From positions 18,499,664-18,563,663 of the forward strand of contig CM049315.1 in NCBI GenBank assembly GCA_026874595.1: a stretch of DNA of 64,000 nt. Direction: 5' to 3'. How positions within the stretch are numbered: the stretch's first letter is position 1; every line of letters starts with the position of its first letter. This DNA is from Sipunculus nudus (lineage: Eukaryota > Annelida > Sipuncula > Golfingiida > Sipunculidae). Below are positions 12,701 through 24,700 of the stretch, piece after piece. The notes beneath the pieces are model-generated. The model worked only from the letters and a program-made list of their open reading frames with translations. It made no database searches and was not told where the DNA came from. The position numbers and the translations under genes were made by a program.

Positions 12701-15700
12701 ATCAGGTTCTGGCCCATAGCTCACAGAATATAGGTAACTGTGACCTAATTTATTTTTGCCAAGAAAACTCCTCAAACACTACCAGGCGCCCCAAGATGGA
12801 AGAGAATATAGGTTTCCAAGCTTCATTTAGAACTATTTACATTTATCCTTTGAACATCAAGTGTTTTAGTGTCTCTGGGTGGCTGATTCTTATAGTACAC
12901 AAAATATAACTAACTTAATACATGTACTATATATGTACTACAATTCAAATTTATAACTTTAAATGGCAAAAACTCATACATATCTATCACTCATTCAACT
13001 AAACATATCTGTTGGAAACCGAAGGTGTTCAGGTAAATGAGGGTATAGAACTATGCTTTTTTCAGTACTACAGAAATGATTATATACCCAATAAATACAA
13101 CTGCTCGAGACTTGAGGCTAAAAAAGATGTGGTCCTATTTCACTGCTGAGACAAAAGATCAAAGGATGATACCACACAACTACCTGATGTGCCATTTTTC
13201 AGTGGAAGCCAGGGTAAAGTTAAAAACTTCTGTAAAAATAGTTGAAAGAAAATTTTCTACCAGGTAGAAAGAGTAGAAACCAGGGTAGAAACCTCTGCCA
13301 GTAAGGTCAAGATCTGTTTAAAATAGTAACATTTGTAACAGGTGTTCAGGAATTTAGAGAGTATGACTTAGAAAAGATTATATTCTATGAACTTCTGTTA
13401 ATTATGATTTTAAACTAAATTTTCATTTTCAAGACCATAAATATCCATTATGTAAGAATATCAATCAAATCGCTCTCAGTATGCATGCTCAATGAGTATC
13501 CAGCACACCATTAGATACTATTAGATTACATACAGTAAAAATAATTTTTTTAATGTATATTGAAATTGCCTCCATGTTAAAATTAAAGACAACAAGTGAC
13601 CCATGGGTCATGACGCTCAGCTGCCAAGCATGACCTGTGACATCACGGACTGAGATTCACAACTTCCAGTCAAATTTTGAAGAACCAATTTGCCAATTTG
13701 TTGAAAATTTTCTATGACAACAGAAATATATATCACCTATGTCTGGTTAAAACACAGTGAATTGATGGTCTGAGGAAAATGCATGATTGTTAAGCTATCA
13801 GGAACTATTCCAACAGCTTGCTTGAAACCTGTCAGTCTCAAAGGAACACCACAAAGGGCAAATATAAGATCAAAATATATAGCAAAAATCAAGGAAATAC
13901 ATGCAAGAATTATTGAGAAACAGGTGCTTCTGTATGAATTTTTATTCAATACAGGCCAACTGTACTGCACTTTTATAAATGATGGTAATATTTACTCAGA
14001 AATATTTGACCCAATCCTTTACAAGATTACATAAATATACATCCAACTGCATTCACTTCAACTGTTCTTGAGATAATATGATCAAAAGGAATTAAAAGAT
14101 GGTTGCCTGGTGGCCATATTGGACTTCTGACAAGTCTGAAATCAGACAACAAACATTCTCTAAATCGGACCAAACATTAAAGAAATTTTACTGAAACTGC
14201 ACTGAAGAAAGAATTTCTAAGGTGGCTAACTAGCAGACATAAAGGATTTCTGACAAGTATGACATTTGATATCCCACATTCTCCAATAAGAGACCAAACT
14301 TGGGGCAAATTATCCAGTAATGAATGCCCAAAATAATTCAAAAGGCATGTCCAGGCCCTCATATCAGATTTATAGATATGCAATTGTAAAATGTGTAAGT
14401 CCAATATTTTTTATTATCACTCTGCTTTTCAATGGGGTCGGCAGGGTAGGTAAACTGCCAAACCTGAAAGAAAATAAATGCAAAAAGCATGACTAAGAGT
14501 CTTGAAATAAAACAAAAAGCCATCCTAAATCAAGGTACACATCCACATATTATGAGAACAAACACTTGCTTTTTATATGTGGTGATATATATAAAAGTAT
14601 TCAGATATCTAGGAAACTAAGTTTATTGCTAGGATTCCATAAAATAAACTGCAAAATGTTCCCATCATCTTATAAATCAGTAGCTAAACCTTAATACTAT
14701 ACTCTCATAGTCTTAATGCCTGGCTGAAGCATTCTGACAACAGTGTTTTTGTTATGAAGTAACAGGTACTTATCACTGAGCCTTATCACTTAATAGGCTG
14801 ATACAAAAGGGAGTCATATGTCACCAGTGTCACTCACAATTACAGCCACAAAAGGAAATGTACCAGCTGGAGTGGGATGGTTATATATACAAGAAAAATA
14901 GAGATGGTCTATAAAATAAGTAATTGTGAACATCCCTGACCTATGACCTTGGCCTTTTGCCCATATATCAACTGGATTCTTTCTAAATGATGGGTAACTA
15001 CTAACCACTTAAATCTGGTGTAATTACTTGGCAACCAATGGGTGAATAACTTTGACCTGAAACCTTTAACCTGCTGACCAGCTGACCCCAAATCAATAAG
15101 TTATTTATTCAAGTAAAAAGACCCATAAATATGAAGTTTGAGTCAAACTGAGTGATGCATAGATGTGGCATATGTGAAAGACTGAAGGTTTGGGTTGAAC
15201 AGTTACACTTGATATATGCTCACAAGCATTTAGAACAATTAAATATTGTAACCTTGACCTTTGACTTTTTGACCTCAACATCAATAGGCTTCTTCCCTTA
15301 TTGGTAGGTAAGCCATATATGACAGATGGAAGGTACAGATTGAAAAGTTTGCCTGAAAATGACTCCACGCAAGAAGTGGGTGCTGTGAACTTGACCTTTG
15401 ACCTCAAAATCAACAGGTCTTTTCCCCTGTTGGCAGAGAAGCGATATCAGTGCTGGAAGGTTTGGAATGAAAAGTCTAGCTTGAAATGTGTCCACAACCT
15501 TTTCAAAGAAGTGGATCCTGTGACCCTGACCTTTGACCTTGTGACCTCAAAATCTATAGGATTCTTCTCCAACTTAGTAGGTGAGCTATATGTTAAAAAT
15601 CAAAGAACTGGGATGAAAAGGTTGGCTTAAAATGCATCCACAGGCTTTTTCAAAGAAGAGGCTCCTGTGACCTTGACCTTTGACCTTTTGACCTCAAAAA

Positions 15701-18700
15701 AATTATGGTTCTTCCCCTGTTGGTAGGTGAGCTGTATGTGAAAGATGGAAGGTTTGGGATAAAAATTTTGTCTCAAAGAGTTATTTCTGGGGGTTGCAAA
15801 CACACACCATAACTTCGAGAATATAGGTCGCAGTGACCTAATTTCAGGTTTGCAAGGAGATCTTTTTATAACCTCTAAGACTGCATAGGGTTCATGGCCC
15901 TAGCCTCTACGGTTACGATTTGTGCCCTGCTAACGGACGGCGGGACGGACAGACAAAGACCCATCGCTATAGCCCAGCATGACTGAAAGTCAGCTGAGCT
16001 AAAAACAAATTCCAATGTAGGTACCTTTTCTTAGCATGCCAATATACAGGCATATGTTCAGGATTCCCTAATATACTTAGATCTTTACTAAGTACCTTCC
16101 CACCAATGACAGTAAGTATTTTACTGAACCTGGAGTTAGCCAATACCAGTAGTTAACCAGAAAATTACCATTATGCTAAAAGTGTTTTGGAGATTAAAGT
16201 GCATGATTTAAAGGATCTGCAAAAATAAGGCTTTTCCTTTAGATATTAAGCAAATATATGCATCATATGAATATTTTATATTCAATATGTTCTTTTTTAA
16301 ATAGAGACCAGAGCACTGACAGGTCATGGACTTCCAGTGCAGGATGAGTATAATTAAGGACCGGATTAAATGCAGAGACAGAGGAAACTGGCTCTAAATG
16401 GTATTTGAAGAACTGAACAAAGGTTTTAATCAGTCTTAGTTGTGTATAAAGATATAGGAGTGAAGCATCCACAGCAAAAAAGGGTAACATAATTACATTG
16501 GATGTATCAAACTGTAAGCCTGGTCAGTGTTTGTAAGCAACATCAGGACTGTGACCTTTACCATTGACCTCAAAACCCCAAAATCAATAGTGTTCTTACT
16601 TTAGTAGAAGGCCATCTATATATAATTGGTCTGAAATCCATGTCAAACCAACTGGGGTTATCATCCAGAAACAAATTTTTGGATGGACAGACCGATACTG
16701 GGAAAGACTGGTAGACAGGGTGATAACTGTAGGGCATCCTTTTTTCAAGCAGGGCTCTACTTAACAGTATTCAAAGCCAACAGCAATATCAAGAATAAAA
16801 AAACATTTAAATATTGGTATCCCTCATCTAACCTTATCTGTACAAACAAAACACATGACCAATACTACTTTTTTATTCATATGTAAAACTTAAAGATCCA
16901 TATTTTCAATAAATCATAATTGATTCATTTTCATATATGTGTAAAAAGGGTATTTTATTGCTGGAAGTAGAAAATTAAGAGATCTATATAGGAACATTAT
17001 ATCCATCATATATTTTACCATATATACCAATTTAACTTGGACAAATATATATTCAATATAATATTGCAGGAAACAACAAGGTTTACTTTGCTTTATATAC
17101 AACATCTAAAAATAGTTCTGAGAAAATAACTAACAACGTAAACTTATTTACTCAGAATAAAGTATAGCCATCTGAGATTTTCAGCACAGTTTTTCATACG
17201 TCATGTGATGTCACTCTTACATCCTGACAGACTATTCATATCAGAGGGGCAACAGTGCACCATGTGATTTTAGGGAGTGAATCGAATTTGGGTAATACAG
17301 AATAACAAGGGACCTATGGGTCACTATGCTCAGCTGAAGTTGACCTTGAAGGTAAAAATCTAAAATAATATCAAATGGAGATGCTGTGTAAGAGGAAGAG
17401 GTAATAAAGGCCATGATTGGTTTATATGATTGGTTTGTATTGATGAGCAAGAAATTGTTGCAAATAATATTTTGTGACCTAACCATGTGTTTCCTAATGT
17501 TGAAATTGAAGCATGTGAGCAGTTTGTGAACAAATGATCTGTAATATTACCATGATCATTAGTTGGCTTTTTGATTAACTGTTGACATTTCAGTAGTTTA
17601 CACATTTGTTCAATTGAATCTATTTTTTGTATTATATATATTATTAAATATAAATGTATGTGTTTTAATGAAATTTATACAGTTGAAATATAACTAATTA
17701 TCAACATAAAACAGGGCAAACAAAGCCTGATCTCAAATTCTGCTGAGGCAGGAAATAATGAACAAATGTTTGTTTGTATTAAATCCTCATTTCTTTATTA
17801 CATCAATTTTTTTTATTATAAGTTTATATTTCTATACATTTCCAATTTAACATATATATCTGAATATAAAAGTTGATTCATAATTCTTAATTGCATCATC
17901 ATAAATCTCAATCTTGTCGTATAACACCACATCATGCATACAAATGTTTATTTATTTTTTACCACAAAAATATATCTTTTAAATCTGCAAAAACAATAAA
18001 TATCTTAAAATAATACTTGATTTAGATTTCACAAATTTTGAATGTGTCTTTATTTATCCATAATGTGCTTCATATTTTATAAATTTAAGCATACTGATGG
18101 GTTCAATTATATTTGTTAAAATCATTTAAAAGAAAATTGATTTCTTTAAAAATGCCACATTACACAACATTGCATCTTCTGGATTACACCTTGAATTACC
18201 TTTTCAAGGAAAGTTTTTGCATATCGGAGTGGAAACAGCATTACAATGTAGGAGATACAGTGAAAACAATAACAATTACTGCATAACACTTGGTGGTTTG
18301 GGTTTGCAGAGGGGGGTGATTGGGATGGTGATATGAGAATAACTGTACACCTGTCACAGCAGGGGATCTCCCCCAGTGACTGTAACAAATCAGAAACCCT
18401 GGCATAGCTGACTTCCATTGACCTGGAGTGGGACCCTGCATCTGTAATCTGTAATCAAAGCAAATGACTACAACAGAGCCTCAAGAAAAAAATCAATAAC
18501 TAGCCTAATTTTCAAGCTTTTATTTTCAAATTTCAGATTTAAACAAATTAAATATTTATGTTTACATGCTGTGAAAATTAAATCAATGGTACTAACAGAA
18601 AAAAAACGTGCCATGGTCAAAGTTGGGCAAAATTTAAGGTACTGATTTTATTTTTATGCGAATAACTTAAAAATTTTACAAAATTCGATCTAATTTTGGG

Positions 18701-21700
18701 TAAAAAATTGAATCTTAATTAAACATAGTTATATACTTGGGAAAATAGACTCTAGTTTCAAAATTTTTCATGTTAAGTGAGTGAATATTTTTTTTTTTTA
18801 CAAAGTCCATTATGTTTTGGCCCATAACTTAAAGAATTTATACTTAACAGACTTAGTTTCTGGCATGTACATAGAAACTATATAGAGGAATATTTATGGT
18901 AAATATGATGAGTGGTTTTGATATTAGGCAGTCCTTAAGTGTGAAAATAGGTTTTTAATAAAAAATTGAGGTTTTTCCTTAATTTCTCAAAGGAACAAAG
19001 TCGCAAAGACCCAGTTTTCGGCTTGGTAGGAGATCTTGGGGACATCTAACATTATGCTGAATTTGGGATTCCTAGGTCTTATGGTTTCAAAACGTGCCAC
19101 ATCTACGGACGGACGGACAGACGGACGGACGACGGACAATGGACCACGACTATAGCTCAGATGACTTATAGTCAGCTGAGCTAAAAATGATCAAGTAAAG
19201 AATGTTCTTGTAGTTGGTAAATGAAAATGTGGCAAGCATTAAAGTTGTGTAAGTGTGTTGCGATCAATACCCTGGTATATTATATGCTGCAGACTCCACC
19301 AGTGTCTGCTACGGGTATGGCTTGAAACAAAATGGATGTATAATTAATTCATAGTTTGAATTATTTAAACACTGGAGCTGCTGTAATATATCTCTGTATC
19401 ATCCCCTCCCCCCCCCCCCCTCCCCCATATTAATATACAGCAATACTTCAATGCCACTTTGATAAAGCGCAGCTGTTTAAATACAGGCACATCATACCTC
19501 ACCATACAGAGTATATGTAACATTGTGTGCTCTCTCTCTTACTCAGTTGTAACTTAATAATAATATAAATAAGAAATGAAAACTGTCCAGACACCACACA
19601 GGTTTTCTGTAATATGAATTGAAAAAAAGAAAATACCACCACAATTCATTCATATAAAGCTACTGCCATTGCTATACTGTTTCCCGGTTGAACAAGGTAC
19701 TCTATATTTCAAACCTTTTTTGTCAATTTTCTATGACGCACTCTCTGAAAAGGAAGCCAATAATTTATACAAACTCTTTCACTAATAAAATTGTATCTTT
19801 TGTTTTGGGAAAAAAGCATACAGTGATCAGCATAAAATTACTTCTCACTTGTATATATTCTAAAGAAATTACAATTACAAAGAATTGATCACTGTATCAG
19901 AAAAATTACTAATAAAGTATTTTGTATTTAATTTGGCAAAACAGCTTATATATCTGAACAGGAATAAATTATAAATAAATAAAACCTGGGCACTGAGTAG
20001 TAAAATGGTTTAATAATTTGAAAAACAAAAACTGTTTTCCTGTAAGATACAGTTGATTGACTAATGATAATATTATTGATATCCAAATTTTAAAAACAGT
20101 ATCTACAACATGTACAAGCAAGGAAGTGCAGTGTTGATATTAATTACAAATTATTAAACACTACAGAGTGTTTAGTATATTGGAGAGGTTATCATTAACA
20201 GTGAATTTAAAACAGACAATATATGAGCATCCATGGGTGAGGTTGGTAGGGGATTCAGGAGTTAATTAGACTGTGATACACAAAATACAAATAAACAAAT
20301 AAATAGGTTAAACATGGATCAATCAAAGAACACTCACTTTCCTCACTACCTGCGATGTTTTGACATCTTCCTAAAATTCATTTTCATAAGAACATTTTAG
20401 TATTTATGGTATATAGTCCAGTTTCTGGGGAAATGCCTGAATAATTGAATAAATGTTATGGTGAGGAAAAGTTGAAGTCTCCTAAAACAGGTCAAGTATT
20501 TCTAATATTAAAGAAGCTATTGGATCTATACAGACCCAAAAAACTTAGCTTAAATCTGAAAGAAAGTGTGTACATGATAAAATTGGATTTAATAAGAACA
20601 TTAATATCCATGTAAAATCTCTTCCAGTTTCAGGGTATATGAATGTCAAATTTGATTGAATATTGTGAAGTTGATAATGGAAACGTTAAATAACAGTATT
20701 TTCAAGACAAAATGGGGTTCATTATAAATTTAAACATTGATATATAGTCTGTAGATACTTTAAAGTGGAACATACTAAGGTAAATTATTTTCATGGCATA
20801 CAATACTTTCAAACTATTCTAATATAAAAAGAAAGCACACTTTTCACAAAAAGAGTACTGCTGAGTACACAAGTCTTGCTGATCATGAATATGTTATCAA
20901 AATATCAATATATCACTCTCTGGCAGGCTGTGTGTGCAGCTGTTAGTTAAGGTAATAGGGTACATGTATTTCATTAGAATTGACTTTTACTGATTGCAAG
21001 GCTTACATAGGTAAGGCTCACAGTTTCTGGGAACATGATAAGATAAGAAACCAATGATATATTACACAACACATTCCATGACATGGTTTCTGATATCAGA
21101 TAGCATGGTTTGCAAATATTGGACAGTGGGTTACCAATGCAGATCCACAAATCCCCCTGAAATTTCTGTGTTTTTACTATGCCTTGTGCAAAAGAAATAA
21201 GAACTATATATTTCTTTTTCTTTTAAAATGTATTTGTTAGACAAAAAAAAATAATGTTTCTCAGGCACATTTTTTTGTAAAATGATGCAGATGGGTGGCT
21301 TTTATTCTATTTTTTACCATGAAAAAAACGTACAATATCATAAATTAATTCTCATGCACTGGCATGGAAATGACAAGTAATTATTGATATATGAGATAAT
21401 CAATGATGTATAGGCCGATTTGTCAAAAATTTGAAAGGATCTTCTAAATATGTGACATTTTTATTTCTTTTACATGTAATATCAACAAAGCATATTATAT
21501 AATACTACGGATGTCAAACTCTTGCACTGAATGCTGGAACATGCAGGGCCTCATCGATGGCAATGCCATTGGGGTTTCCCCAACAAAATCCATTATGGTC
21601 ATGGGTTATTAGAACAAGACCAGAGATCGTTTAATAAAGAAATACAACAGAAATCTTTGTTAATATTTCTTATTTAAATTTTAATTGGAAAAGAAGTATA

Positions 21701-24700
21701 ATGGAAGTTTGTTTGAAAACTGATCTCGGCCGATTAGCCACGATAGTAGACAATTTTAATCTAGCCAAACTGTCACAAAGCATGAAAATAGGGAAATTAC
21801 GTGAACACTTTCTCTTTGTGTGACGAAATTTTACATTTGAATTCTATCACACAAAAGATAAGAGAGATTCCAAGTGTTTAATTAAAGATCAGTATACGTT
21901 TTTACTGAAACCAAGCGTATTGACACATTGTCAGCTATGAACACTGCCGCTCGTTAAAGAAAATAGACAAAATGAGATAATCATAAATGATGTAAGGGGT
22001 CAAACTGGTTTAAAAGTTTTAGAGATATTATAAATGTATTTGACAGGGTTGGGGCCAGGTACAAGTGAAAGTACCTAAATACAGGTACAGGTACTTGTAA
22101 ATTGGCCAGGTACAGGTACAGGTACAGGTACTTGATTTTCACAGAGTACCTAGGTACAGGTACAGGTACTTTAGAAAGTACCTAGGTACAGGTACAGGTA
22201 CATTTATTTGAGAACCACTTCAAAGATGTTTTTACGGCATAAATTCATGTATATGCAAGTTAACATGCCTTTTTTCTATCAAATTATTTGATTCAAATAA
22301 TACTGAAGTCATTTGCTAAAGTATATTTAAATGGAACTTATAAACTGTATGGCACCATATGTTCACAAACATGATAGGCAAGTGTATTAAAAGTCCATTA
22401 AGTACACCAAGTAGAGTATGGCACCATACATTCACAAACATGATATTTATGTACTAAAATTCATTAAGTGCACCGAGTACAGTATAATCTAATGATTTGC
22501 TCAATTAGTGGTTACAGCTGATTTCACACATGTGACCATTTTGGACGTGTGATAACAATTCAATTCATGAGCAGTTTATCACACTGATGGCTTGCTGATT
22601 ATTTTACACTACAGGTAATTTAATACTAAAGAGAATAAAAACTAAAGAAAAAAAACTGAAAATATGAAACTGTACCTGGAGTACCTTGTACCAGGTACAG
22701 GTACTTTAGTTCCAGGTACAGGTACAAGGTACTTCCTACTCATGACTGGCAGGTACAGGTACAGGTACAGGTACTCTGAAATGTGTACCTAGGGACAGGT
22801 ACAGGTACAGGTACAAGTACCTGGCCCCAATGGCCCCAACCCTGGTATTTGAAGTATATGTGTTTGTAAAAATGGCCCAACTATCATTCCGAGGGAAAGT
22901 GACTGACGCGAGAGTCATAGATTTTTTTAGTAGCAATCAAACATGTCACCAGATTACCATGTGACACTTGGGCAACCAAAACGTTTGACGCAGGGGGTTA
23001 AAAGTGACACGGGCAGTGCCTGAGAAAAATTTCCTTTGTTATGTAGTGCTTTTACTTGTTTGGAAAAATAAATATGCTATTATCATGCTTTTCCCTGAAC
23101 ATTTTGAAATTTTTATCAAAACATACAAAAAAATTAAAATAAAAAAAAATCCCGCCCACATTGATTTCTGAAAAAAAGTGCCTGAGATTCAAACCTTATT
23201 TTTTTTGGCCTTAAGGAATATTCACAAAACACTGAAACCATGGGCTAGCTAAGGTTGGTCCATATTAATATAAACAAAGCAGCCTATCTTTGATTTTATC
23301 AATTAACTTATCCTGAACATTATATCCCTTTTATAAATAACCTGCAATTTTTTTCTCTTTTGGGTGGGGGAGGGGGGAAGGAACAATGCTTAAAATACCG
23401 TCTAAATTTCTGTGACTTTGAGTCTTCTAATTTAAACTCAGGCAGAAGTGAAAGCAAGCACTGCTAAAGAATTATAAGTTTTCAGATTATTTTCTTACTC
23501 AGTGATGTACATACATTATCAGTTTTAATTGTATCCTACTTCACATTCCTATTTCTGGTTTAAAAATCCCAAATCCTGTGAACATATACAAACTTTCCCA
23601 AAATATTTTTAACTAAATCACAATTAACAAATTAATCATGCAGAAATACACATTTCTCCCCATGTTAAATTTTTGATCAGATATTATGCAGAGCTTTCAT
23701 GTATGGAAATTTGACTTCATGAGTATAAGTAAAATGACAGCTTGATTTTCCTAATTTAATTTTATTGTACTGAATTATCACTCATACTTGGTGTGTTGAC
23801 AGTTTCTAAACCATTATCATGCTGGAAACAAGTGCCTGTGGTGATTATTGTTAAAAGCCTTAAGCTGTAGAACAACTGAACAAGACAGAGCAGATCATTC
23901 AATCATTTTCATGCCTTAAAAAAAATCAGGGTTGGGTTTCTGCCGGCAGAAACCTATTTCTGCCACAAAGCACAAGGTAGACAAAAAGTGTTGTTTCTGT
24001 TGGCAGAAATGCCAATTCAGGATGTTGGGTCTATTGAAAATTGTGAAGCCTCTGACTGAGCCATTAAAATTCTATTTTATTGTAAGATTATTGGGTGCTA
24101 CTTAAGGACTGAAGATTTTATTAATGGGATATCTGCTGCAGTTGGGTTTCTGTGTGTATATTATGTAAAAATCAACAGGTGTGTCATGGGAGGAACATTA
24201 GTCACACAAAGCTCTGGTTTCTGCCAGGGTTGGGTTTCTGTGTTAAATGTAAACATCTGGAGGGAGGACAGTTTGGGTGTAACAATGGATAATAGGATTG
24301 ATATGTACTCCAGTCAATTAAGGCTGACCAAAAATAATTTGATGTGAATTATTATTCTCTTATGACTAGGTAAAAGCCCGTTTTGGTTTAAAAACACAGT
24401 ATAAAATGCTGTTTCTGCCATTTCTGCCAAACTGATGGCAGAAACCTATTTCTGCCCTTCCTGCCAAACTGATTGCAGAAACCTATTTCTGCCCTTCCAG
24501 CAGAAACTTATTTCTACCATGACAGAAACCATCAATGGCAGAAACTTGCCAACCCTGGTAAAAATTAAGTAAAATTTAGTCCCATTCTGAAACTCATGAA
24601 ACAAATGTTTAAAAAAAATTAATGTTATAATATTAAATAATACTGCCTTGACAAGTACTCATTACACTAAGTTGATGTCTGACAATAAGAAATTCTATCA

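Noticed and set aside
22736-22936. Open frame with repeated Val-Pro and Tyr-Leu residues
   Set aside because: It translates the GGTACA array of the MITE.
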